This document shows, piece after piece, positions 11,690 through 22,765 of a stretch of DNA of 64,000 nucleotides. Origin of the DNA: Synchiropus splendidus (Eukaryota; Chordata; Actinopteri; Syngnathiformes; Callionymidae); the NCBI RefSeq assembly GCF_027744825.2, contig NC_071334.1:7448437-7512436 (forward strand). Reading direction: 5' to 3'. The first letter of the stretch is position 1, and every line of letters begins with the position of its first letter. The notes below the pieces were generated by a model. That model did no database searches. It saw only the letters and a list, made by a program, of their open reading frames with translations, and was not told the origin of the DNA. Made by a program: the position numbers and the translations under genes.

Positions 11690-13190
11690 TAAGTTGAACA
11701 CATCTTCTGAAACACCTCAGATTCAAAGTTGCGGCCCTGGTGACTGTGCAGGGTATGTGGAGCGCCGTAACGAGACACCCACTGAGAGGCCAAAACAGCT
11801 TTGTCATTGTGGAGGGGGAATGCTTCAACCGACTTGGTAAAATAGTCTTGTATGACAAGTATATATCCATTTCCCCACTCAGTCTCATTCAGTGGTCGCA
11901 TAATGTCTAGAGCGACGCGCTGCATGGGGGCACCAACCCTTACAGTTCCCTTGGGGGCTTGTGGGGTCTTGCGGGGTCTCGCTTTGGATACACAGCTGGC
12001 TAGGTACTACACCACAAGGAGACATCTTCCCTCATTTTGTACCAGTAGTACTGAGTCTGTATTCAGGTGACTGTGCGTTCAACGCCAAAATGTCCTCCAA
12101 TGAGTCCTTCATGCGTCTGTTTTAGGATATCTCCTCGGATGGATTTGGGCTGCAACACTTGGGGGGAAAACTGCGTGTCGTCCAGGCAGTAGTATTTCCT
12201 CATCAGGACATCCCGGATGAAAAGTCTTGGCCATTGACTCCAGTAGGCCTTAGTCGCGGGGCTGTAGGGTGACACAGTGACCCAACGGGGCGCTCACTGC
12301 TGGACTCCAGCCATGTCTTGACGGGTGAGATGTCAATGTCTGCCTCCTGGGCTCGTTGGAGGTCCGTCATGGACCAGCCTTGAAACGAATGGACCGAGTC
12401 ATCAGCATTGATCACCCTCACTATATTCACCTGGAGCGATTCCGGTCCACTGACGGGAATGTCTGACCCCATCTCACACTGGATAGCCTGATGGGTGACA
12501 CATTTTGATGGAACTGAAGGAGGCAGCAATTTACTCGGACAAGGCTGGCGGCAACTGCCACCGGACACTGCTGTGGTCTGTTCTCAGGGTGAGCTGCCGG
12601 CCTAATAAATACTGTCGAAAATGAGATGTGAATTCGACCACAGCCAACAACTCTTGACGGGTCGTACAGTAGTTTTGTTCTGTCTTGGACAGCTTGCGGC
12701 TTCCGTTGGCTAACACACGTTCACTTACCTCCTGAACCTGGGACAATACTGCACCTATGCCGGTGTCACTGGCAGATCATCTCACCTTGGTCGAGAGGGT
12801 ACCCCAAGATTGGTGCGGTTGACAGCAGTTGCACCAGTTCATTGAAAGCCACCTGACACTTGTCCGTCCACTCGAAGTGGGCATTTTTCTTGGTCAGATT
12901 ATGGAGGGGCTCAGCTATTGATGCAAAGTCTTTGACAAAGCGGCGGTAATAGGACGCCAGGCTGACAAACGAACTAACTTCATGCAGTGAAGTTGGTGGT
13001 GGCCAGTCTTGAACCTTCTGGACTTTTTGATGGCCAAGATGGGCGTCATCACCCACGATCAGAAAGGGCACACTGACTTGTCTGTTGTGGAACTGCACTG
13101 TGAGGTCGGCTTTTCTGTGCACAGGAACAGTACCAGGTCCCACACCGACTAGGGTTGTAACTGTCGGCGGCTGCAGTGGTGGGCAAACAT
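11690..13190 (-). pseudogene. Second Gypsy-type pol fragment (protease edge, RT end, RNase H, integrase)
   Basis: In minus order: a protease/linker phrase (GVGPGTVPVHRKADL), then abruptly the RT connection (FVSLASYYRRFVKDFASIAEPL), RNase H (TRQELLAVVEF, LRTDHSSVRW), the integrase zinc-binding region (HEGLIGGHFGVERT) and the integrase core (ALDIMRPL, DYFTKSVEAFPL). Most of RT is deleted. The conserved 'HSDQG' second catalytic Asp reads HSHQG, and several frameshifts are present. The sequence is clearly different from the 7656-10612 element. I found no LTRs. Confidence 0.82.
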
Positions 13191-16100
13191 CTGTCTGGAG
13201 AGTGTTGTGAGTGAGTCCCTCCCTGTATGTCTTGTCCCTCCCAACTCGTCTCGACGAGCCTTTCTGGGGTTTTTTTTGCGTTTTTCCATCGAAATGACGG
13301 TATGAATATCAATTCACAGGATGCGTATAAGTCTCGTTCAACGTGAGGCCAGCTAGAAGGCCTTGCTGTCCCCAACTCGTGATCTCATTGGCATCGTAAC
13401 TATCCATCAACTATATGTGTCCGTTCTCTGAGGGCACCTGCGCCTGTCCTGCTGCTGCTGAAGGCCTTGGACATGACCACACAAGCTATCTGAATTCTGA
13501 TTGGATGAAAACAAGAATGGGATATACTATGACATGAGTTTGATCATTATGTATACTATATACAATATATTTGGGGCAAATACATTAAAAATGAAATTCA
13601 TTTTTGTCATAAATATGCTCATGATTTCTGGTTAAGTTAGGCCAGCAGAGAAGGCCTTGCTGGCCATGACGGCCCACCACTGCTTTTTAGAATGTGTCTC
13701 AGGATACTCTGATCATGTCACTCAGTCGGCCACGGAGCGCCTCGATATGGTTTCTAGCGAGGAAGGTCTGGGCCCCCACAACAAGGCCTGGTGGGACGAT
13801 GATTGTGGTGAAGGACTTTTTTGCTTGGATCCACTTTTATTTTTTTCTATCAATTCTAGCAATGAAAATAGACAATAAACAAAACTCAGAATAAATCAAA
13901 CACATGCTAAGTACTCATACTCAGTTGCAGATATTATGAATTCACTAAATTCGATGGCCAGATATCAGTAAATAAAGTGTTAAACCAAGATGTGATAATA
14001 AAGCAAATGAAACAAGGTGTGTCCAGCCTGATCGGTGCGGCAGAAAAAAACAGGTGGAACTGGTTTGGTTCTGATGGGGCTCGGCATGACAGGCTGCATC
14101 ACCGTGAACTGATGAAAACAAACACTGGACTGCCGCTCAGCCAGGGAGAGCACTCACATTGTCTTCAGTCTTTGTTTGAGGAGGAATACAACGCGTTATG
14201 TATTAATTTGTGCCTGAAAGAATCAGTCACCACCTGAGGCAGAGCATGAGGGGGCTGTGTGCGAGCTGCCCCTCGACGGTCCCTCAAGATGCGGCCACAA
14301 GAGTCTGTACTGGCTGAGTTGAGTTCAATAGACATTGTTGACGGTGTAGTTGCACTACTTGTTCTTATATTTGGATCAACTGACAAACGTGTCAAAAGTG
14401 AAAGTGAAAGGACTGTGACACTCAGTTCAGACAAGGAAACCTGGATCATGTGATCATCATGTTGGCAGAGTCAGCATCATATTGGTTGAACTCTAGCCAA
14501 ACCCAAACCATGTGATGGCGGTTAGTCGCAACATGGTTTCAGTCATAGAATCTATTTTACCACACCATTTAAAAGCGCCTTTGAAGTGGCAGTAAATAAG
14601 GAAATCCCTCCCGGAAGTCCAAAGTAGAATAACTTCCAGTCGGGTTGTACTCGGTGGTAACAAGTAGCTTTAGAAAACATGTATGTATCGTATCTCAATT
14701 AATTTACTCCAACTTAAATGTTATATAAGGATGGATATTTCAATCGGAGTTATGAGTACTGTAGTGAATATTTTTCAACCAGCGGGGATTTTCCGGGCAT
14801 CATGGGCCCCATCCCGGAGATACTGCAGTTTCGAGACTGTTCTCATAATAATGACAATGTAATAGTTATTAAATGGTGGCAGTAATTACATTCTCTTATG
14901 TCTTCTATTAATTCCATTTCATTCTGTAATAAAATTTTTTAAATATTGCCATATCAACAATACGATGATTTGGAGTTGTCTTTTTTGAAACGTACTAAAT
15001 GGCATTACAGTGGAAGCAAAGAAATCTAGATATTGAAATGGAAGTTCCACAGGCCATTATCGTCTTTGGGCTTTTATCACAAGATGCAAAACAGGAACAT
15101 CATATGTCTTGATGCGGTGAAGAGCTCTCTTTTGACCCAATAATTCACCTCCAATTCCGAAGCAATTTAGTTAACCTGCTCAGTCGCCTGCAAGAGCTCT
15201 GCTACTGAAAACAGACACGAGTGACAGCGCACTTTTACCTCTCAAATTCAGGTGCTGTCTGAGTGAGGTCGAAGGTCATCACGTCAGCTCTAAAACCAAA
15301 GGTGAAGGCAAAAGGTGAACAGGCAATCATCAGAGAAAGTGAGAGACTGTAACTACTGAAAACAGAGTCAAGTTACCTTCATCTGTTGCCTTAAAATCCT
15401 TTCTCAACAGCATAATTAAAATGAACAGATATTTTAAAAGCTACGTTATTATTGGGGGTTTGTAATCCCCCAGGCCAGACATCCGGACCGGAGCCAATAT
15501 ATCTGCGTGTTTCAGTTCATAGGTATTTGCCACTGTGGGCCTCGGATGGCAGCGTCCGTGTATTGTGTGCTAAATACAGCAAGAAAGACCAAATTTGAGT
15601 GCCACAAAACTTATTTCAAGGTAAGATAGATCCCACAGTATTATCCACGTGTTTCAATTTTTACTTTCAATTCAATTTCCATTTGCAGTATCAAACCGAT
15701 ACTATTCTGTGACTGTCTATGTGTTTTTGAACTATTTGTTTTGCTGTGACAATTGAATGCCTTGAGCAGTTCAAATCTGCATTCTTTTTTTTTTTTTTAT
15801 GGATCACGATTTATAAACATGAACATGAGGAAAGGAACTTCTAGTTAGAACAGTGCAACTGCTTGGTAAAGAAGCAGAGCAGCAGAGAAATGTCATTTAA
15901 AATATAGCCATAACTGAATCTTGCATATTTATGTTTGTGTCCTTATGTCATGATATAATGTAGCACAGCTCTCGCCCACAGCTCATATGGCGGGACCTAA
16001 CGTCTCAGTGACAGATAAAACTTCCGTAGGACTAAAATACTGCTCAACTTAACTTTTGGTATAAGATTTTGCCACAAGATGTTGCTATTGGATTTATGCC

Positions 16101-16229
16101 GACCAGTGTACAGTTGAAAATGCTGTCGTCTCCTAATAAATAATTCTTGATGACGAATCAAAATTGACATTATTACTTCCTGAAATTGTTGCTGTATTTC
16201 CACTCTGTAGTGATCAAGTACCCGCGATG
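13191..16229. other. No supported gene
   Basis: There are only short frames. A palindrome-like phrase 'ggccagcagagaaggccttgctggcc' at about 13641 has a weaker relative near 13348 ('ggccagctagaaggccttgctg'), suggesting copies of a small repeat. I see no exon chain. Confidence 0.45.
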
Positions 16230-16232
16230 AGA

Positions 16233-16240
16233 TGACGTCA
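16233..16240. promoter_or_regulatory. CRE-like palindrome upstream of paralog B
   Basis: TGACGTCA, the CREB/ATF consensus, lies about 170 bp before the ATG at 16404. A GC-rich 'ggggggcgtgg' follows at about 16256. This suggests a promoter, but is only a motif match. Confidence 0.45.
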
Positions 16241-16403
16241 TCTTCGTTACGGGATGGGGGGCGTGGTTGCTCGAAGGGCTGGGCGGAGGTGAGAGAGGTG
16301 TCTGAGACGCAGCGTTACCAACTTAGCGACTGTCACTTCCTTGCTGCGGAAGTTATTTCTTCTCTTGTGAAAACTTGAATAGTGAACTTTGGTTTGTCTC
16401 AGA

Positions 16404-19400
16404 ATGACAGTTCCGGTCGTCTTCTCTGGTGAGTCCTGCTGCGATCAGGGAGAGTGTGGTGCAGGTCAAATGATGTTCGTCAACTCGAGGAACTCGCTGC
16501 ATTCCTCGCGTGACATGTCCGTTATGTGATGTTTGTTCATCCTCTGGAATGACTTAATTACAATGTTATCACTTCACATGTTCCTTGTCCTGTGTCAGGC
16601 AAGTCTCTTCAATAGCACTTCAACATAGAACAGAATCAGACCAGTCAAGATTGTCTTACTACTCGCGAGGGTCAGAAGAGCTGCAGCACAGTCTCTGTTG
16701 AACTGACACTGGCCCTCAGCCACCCAAGGGCTTTTATTGAGCAGCACATACAAAGCACAAAGGATGAGTCAATACTGGAAAATTATAAACATTCAAGGTA
16801 GTTTTTATGAATCATTTACGGTTTCACTATCGACTGTCAGTAATCTTAAACATAACAAATGCAGTCAATTCTTTTCACGTACTGAGAAGTTCAAACAACA
16901 ATAAAACTTGAAGTTAGTTCAGACAGACGATTATTTATATCGTATATACTTTCTCTGTCTCTGCAGGTCTGCTGCTGTGCTGCCTTCAGGCTGCAGGGGC
17001 TCCTGCTCATGTTCGGGAACTGGTCGGCAGTTACACTGTTCAACAGAATGGAATGTTGAAGCTCCTCCACTCTCCTCCAGCAAATGTTCGGGATAGCTAC
17101 TGGGAGGATGAGAACGTGAGTGACCAACTTGCAAAATCGCAACGATGGATATGAATGAAGTGTCACATTGTCCTGTTTTCTCACTAACCACGAACCTCGA
17201 CACTCATAAGATCCCTTCCACAAACCACTTCCTTTGTTTGAGCAAGATCTGACTTTTAAATAGCAAGACCCGAGAGAAATGTTTGTTTTATCTGTTTGCT
17301 CAGTTGGGATCTGAGCCTGAAACACGGTCGCTTGAACAGCTTAACTTTCATCAAAACAAGTGACAAATATTGGCATGCTGCATGTAGCATTACATTAAAG
17401 CATTAAATAAATAGTTACTGCTACATTTGTTGAGTGGAGATTGTATTTGCTCTGTTGTTTACTTGTTATACAAATAAACTTTTTAACATGTCAAGAAATA
17501 AGAATGTTTATAAACCAGCTTGTAAAAAGCTAGTGTCAGTATTTAGCTTTAAAAAAGCTATAGGCTGATATGATTTTAACCAAATATGCTTTATTTCAAG
17601 TGCAAAAAACACACACACACACGCGTGGTATCTGTGTCTTTGTGGGGACCGCTAATTTCCATAACCCTTTCCCCAGCCTCTCACTCTAAACCTAACCATC
17701 TAAAACACATGGCTCACCTTAACTCTGAACCAAACTAAAACCCAATAATAATGACCCAGTTATTTTGACATTTTCACCCTCAAAACTCTATGAGGATTGG
17801 CCAAAATGTCCTCACAAAGTAAAATGTCCTTGTAACATGAGTGTCTTGTCAAAAATTGGTCCACACAAGCATATTAATACATGTATGCACACACACACAC
17901 ACACACTCACACACAATTGTATTTCTATCCATAACCAACCATAACCCTTTCCCCAGCCTCTCACCCTAAACCTAACCATCCAAAACAAATGGCTAACCTC
18001 AACCAGGTCTCTGAAGGTTGACGCCCAATTATACTGAACCAATTATTTTGACTTTTTAAACCAAAAATTGAGGCTTAACCTCGTCGGCCGGGTCCACCCA
18101 AATGTCCCCACTAAGTTTTGTTTTGTGAAGAATTGGTCTCCATAAAGTAGAATATACCAATCTCCACCCCCAAAACACAGACAGACTATCTTCTTATGTT
18201 TTGTGGTGACAAGTATTGACATTCATGCTTCTCACCCTAAACCAAACCATCCAAAACAAATGGCTAACCTTAACCACGACCTACATCAAACTTAAATTTA
18301 TTTACAATGACCCAGTTATCTTGAAGATTTCATCCTCAAATTGGCTGACAGCGTGTAGCGAGCACTCGCTTTGTTCCAGAGCTCCTCACAATGCTCGAGC
18401 CTTGGTGTTTAGGTGGGCGGGGTCAGCCATGTTTGGGTGTCGGTGCACTGGACTGAAAATGTAACATGAAGGAAAAAGAGAAATGAATGTCTCTCATGAA
18501 TAAGTATGATGTAGATGTGAATGTGGTCTTTCAGCGTACCGTGATCTGTGACATAAAATTGAACTTCGACAACACTCTTGTGGACAACTGTACCAGAGGT
18601 TCCCTGACTCTCAAGACCTGTGTGGAAGTGACCTACTTCTCGTACCACAATCCTGATGTAAGGCGCCTCTTCTGACTGAGACCCTTAATACGGTTCTTGA
18701 CTAACGTTGGAATCTTTCCGTCTCCTTTCAGGAGTCAAAGTCGATAGAGGTGAAATTCCAGAGTGAGTTCTGTGTCGCTATTTATTTCAAAATGCTGAAT
18801 GTTTAAAAAGATCTTGTGAGAAATGTAGTCAAACTTTGGTGACGGTTTGGTGACTATTTCATCTTCTGTTCCAGTCAACTGCACCGAGATCAGAGCAGGT
18901 AAAGCTCTAATATCTTCCTTTGTGCACAAATAACAATGGGACTTCACTCTGAAAGATGCCTCTTTTGAGAACATTGGCTGATGAAACGTCAGTGGAGGTC
19001 ACCACGTGACTCTCTGGGCTTACAGGTAGCGACTTGTAGCTCTCCATGGGAACTGCAGTCAAAGGCCCCATGTTGCAGTGTAACTGACTTCAGAGTGAAA
19101 CTAAAAAGTATAATTTCACTGCTGCAACCAGTAGCCCTATGAAGTTATGAACTTATTCAAACTAATTTTTATTCTCCCATTGCGTTTCAGGAATCCCTGA
19201 GGGAACCAAGGTTCTACCGACGTGGGTTGTGGTCCTGGTGTCTGTTTTGTCTGCTATCGCTGTTGCTGGTGGTGCTTATTGTCTTTACGGACGTGTTAAA
19301 AGAATGCGTAACAAATATGAAACTAGAGGTGTGACCTACACACGCACTATCCAAGAAGAAACGGCTGAAGTGAAACACCATGGTAGAATAGAGGAGGCCA

Positions 19401-19438
19401 GCACACAGGCAAATATGGAGTCCAAGATCCATGTTTAG
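16404..19438 (+). CDS. Small type I membrane protein, paralog B (six exons, 199 aa)
   Basis: I do not recognise the family. Exons: 16404-16428, 16967-17115, 18535-18657, 18732-18762, 18875-18898 and 19191-19438. All have GT/AG borders, and the 600 coding nt end at TAG. Residues 1-20 form a signal peptide (LLLCCLQAAGA). The ectodomain to about residue 128 has four Cys (63, 77, 87, 112) and NCT sequons at 76 and 111. Residues 130-151 (VVVLVSVLSAIAVAGGAYCL) are a membrane helix, followed by a basic stop-transfer and a tail of about 48 residues. Exon 3 matches exon 3 of the gene at 2334-3980 in length and pattern (VICD, TL, NC). The ectodomain is too short for two Ig domains. A receptor or adhesion role is a guess from topology only. 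A CRE motif precedes the start. Confidence 0.8.
17620..18330. repeat. Three copies of a dispersed 'ctaaacctaaccatc' repeat in intron 2
   Basis: Copies start near 17636, 17930 and 18226. Each has parts of 'ctttgtggggaccgct', 'cataaccctttccccagcct' and 'ctaaacctaaccatccaaaa'. Related copies lie at 21085-21210 and 47958-48020, and inverted at 45089-45245. This is an interspersed repeat, not telomere. Confidence 0.8.
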
Positions 19439-20289
19439 ACCCAGAAAAAGCAATAACCAAGTTGCTCACCTGACAATTAAGCTGAAAAAGGACAAGCGTA
19501 GCCATGTTTGTATTTTCACTCTCAGGAACTATCATTGAAATAAGCTTCTCCTGCTCCAACAAATGGCTCCAGAAACGTTTTTTAAACCCGTCTTCCCCAC
19601 AAACAGAATCACTAAAAGTTTTTTCGTGGTTTTTCCTAAAGGCAGCACTAGCCCAGTCAGAGCAGAACTATTGTGATGCAAATAGTTTGATTTGAATCAT
19701 GATTTCTTTAAATATGGCACTTTATATTTGGTCACTTTTTATGTCTGCCCTCTCAAACCAGCTGGTACTGCAACACTGAAAATCATTGTTCTCGTAATCT
19801 TACAGTTTGGCTCAGTCTCATCTCTTTTCTGAGTAGTTTAAAAGTTTAGTTTGTTTTTCAAAGTTAAAGCTGTCACAGATAAACCCAGAAACTGAAGATA
19901 AATGCGCTATATGTTTCAATAGTAATTGCCACTTGGGCCATATGTTCTTCTGATGTCCTAAACCTAAACTAAACACATACCGACTCAATTATTTTGAAAC
20001 AATAGCCACAGTTCTGGTATTTCTCCAGACCACCAAAACATGAGGTCGTTTTCTTCCTCAAACTTGAGAAAACAAAATACACACGGAGAGGATCAGCACT
20101 TAAGTTCACAAAAAAATTGGGGAACCCTTTTGATCACATTTTAAAGCTTTAAAGCTTTACATGGGCTTGACACATGGAGAGTGGATGGTGACGTCCTCCC
20201 TAACTGAATATTCTCTCTTTATATTTTCATGACATTTCAATTTCATTACGACCAGGGTGGGTGGGGGTTGGAGTGTGCGTGTCTGTGTG

Positions 20290-20420
20290 TTTTTTTACAT
20301 CCGCTTCGTAAAGTGCTTGGGTGACGGTGCGTTGCATTGAAAAAGTAACATGAAGAAAAGGAGAAATGAATGTCTCTCATGAAAAGTCTGATGTAGATGT
20401 GAATGTGGTCTTTCAGCGTG
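20290..20420 (+). repeat. Duplicate of the intron 2 / exon 3 acceptor of paralog B
   Basis: Matches 18425-18538, including 'gagaaatgaatgtctctcat' and 'gtagatgtgaatgtggtctt' up to 'tcagcgt'. The match stops at the splice acceptor: the exon sequence itself is replaced by a GT-rich run. This is a partial gene duplicate. Confidence 0.75.
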
Positions 20421-20757
20421 TGTGGGGGCTGGGAGGGTGTGTGTGTGTGTTTTTACATTTTTTGTAACTTAAATGAGTTTTTGTGTGTAAAAGGAAAAAC
20501 TGAACTAATGGCACAATATGTTCTACATCAAGAAGTGATTTCATGCTTTCACTAAAACTATTGAAATATAAAGTTATAGGCATTAGGGAAAACAAATGTG
20601 AATAAAGGAAGTGTTGGAGCGGTGATGTACTGTACATGCTGAATGTTGAATTATAATGTCGTCCGTCATCTCATCAATGTGATTGGACATATTAGGGGTT
20701 ATTACTTCCTAATACAATAAAAGACATCAAAGATCGCTTTGGCTTTTTATTGCTTGT

Positions 20758-20830
20758 GCAGGTTGTCTTCCGGGCACTCTGGTTTCCTCCCCTAAAACAT
20801 CCTCAGGTTAATTGCTGATGTTGCCCTCAA
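20758..20830. repeat. Dispersed repeat fragment (copy 2)
   Basis: Shares the 'gggcactctggtttcctccc' core with 180-300. Confidence 0.5.
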
Positions 20831-21084
20831 GAGATGGTGTTATTACAGAGTGATAAAGCTTGTGTCTACATTTACGCTACAGATGCAGCATTCACTGAAG
20901 TAAGACGGTGGTGCAACCGAGTCTATGCCAATGTCTCCTCCCCTGGGAGGCGGCCGGAAAACGTGTGAAAGTGTGAGACTCATTTAGCGCCTCATTCGCT
21001 TGAATATGAATGAAACAGAACTTTAAAAGGAAGGAAGGAAGTGTTCTCAATGTCAACAAGTGAGCACATACACACGCTGCCATC

Positions 21085-21210
21085 GCTGTCTTTGTGGGGA
21101 CCGCTCATTGCCATAATCCTCTCACCCTAAACCCAACCATCCAATAACAAATGGCTCACCTTAACCAGGACTAGACTGAAACCCAGTTATAATGGCCCAG
21201 TTATTTACAA
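21085..21210 (+). repeat. Dispersed 'accctaaacccaaccatcc' repeat copy
   Basis: The same family as the three copies at 17620-18330, starting with 'ctttgtggggaccgctcatt'. Confidence 0.8.
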
Positions 21211-22765
21211 GTTTTAATCCTCATATTAATGCTTCACCGTGTTGGGACAAAATAATCGTAACTAGACCAAATATCATCACAAGGGTTTGCACTGTGTAAT
21301 GTTATCAGTTCTTCAAACATCATTTGTTTGGTATTTTTTGCAGTCACTTATTTAGGTCATGTGTAGTTCTGCTATCACTGTACGGTGCCACATCCGTTCC
21401 TAGAAAGATGTCGTGGAATTGCAACAACAACCATGCGTTTCTTTGAAGTCACGTGATTTACGGGCTGCTGGCCGTGACTCATTGTTTTCAAGTCGACATA
21501 ACAGCCAACATACAGTGCAGCACTGGAAACCAACAGATGTTTGAGGTGCCCTTCATGTTTATGGTATTTGAGGTCAAATATAGACAGTAGTTTATCACTC
21601 ATTTCATTTTGTGTAATTTATTTAGACAAGATTAAGATGGAATCATTCACATAGTACAAGTAAATATATTGTTCCTTCAGGAAATATAATTCACAAGTAG
21701 AATTCTAGACTTCATTGACTTTCTTTTACCTGATGTTTCAATTCAACTCACTTGTCACCCTCACTATAGCTTGATGTCATATCATGATATGATAAATATC
21801 CTGCTAGATTGTGATCCAGATCACATGTCTTGTATTTAGAAGATATTTATTTTGAATTTAGAAGTTATTAATTGTTAATTTTCAGTTACAAACGAAGGTC
21901 ATCATTAACTCACTGAGACTCACTGTAATCCATCTGGGTCCTCACAACTACTTTCACAAACTAAAACCAAACGTATAAGGCGCCTGGTTCCCACTCCCAT
22001 TTCACAAAGATGCCCTTTGTCGCCTCCACATTTCATTGCAGCTGCAGAGGTGCTTCAATCTTTAACTCCAACAATGAATTGCCAGCCTTGGAGGGAGGAA
22101 TAGTGATCAGCCGACCGACAGATAATAGTGATCCAGTCCCAAATATAATCCAAGCAATTGACCATATTCAAACCTTGAAAAAATGTTGCCAATACAGAAC
22201 TCGCCTTTAACACTTATTTAAAAGCACGTGATGAAAAAGCTAAATACATGGCTGTTCACATTACATCCTTTTAAACCTTTAGATAAAGTGTGAGTCACTC
22301 TTGAATCTCTGGTCTCAGTGTGACTAGCAAGAGAGGAATGTTGGTGTACCCAGTGTAAACCAAGCAAGCTTTACCCACATCTGGAATGATAAGAGGCAGA
22401 TCATGCAATTTCAACAACAACCTGGGCATTTCTTAGAAGTCAGGTGATTTCTGGGAGGGTGACTCATTGTTGGTTTCCCACTGCACTGCAAAGAACCCTT
22501 CATAGTGTCGGGTTCAACTATGGCGAGCACTCAGTACAGTGATGAACATGAACAGAACAAGGAAAGTTGGTTAAAGATAAAATCTTGTGGTTTCTCTATG
22601 ACAACTTCTGATATTCGTTTGCTTTGTTTCATTGTGGATGTTTGACATGTCTTTCATGCTTATGGTGATCATTTCTGCTTGTGGAACTCATAGTTCCAAC
22701 AGTTGGCGTGTGAGACTCCAGCCAGCACATTTCTTGTCCCATGAGAGTTGTTCATTCTTTCTTAA

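Larger units (their letters stand above)
19439..22765. other. Intergenic, repeats only
   Basis: The 3' flank of paralog B. It contains a duplicate of that gene's intron 2/exon 3 border (20290-20420), a dispersed repeat (20758-20830) and a repeat copy at 21085-21210. A duplicated block 'caacaacaaccatgcgtttctt' (from about 21422) recurs diverged near 22408. No gene is supported. Confidence 0.5.
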
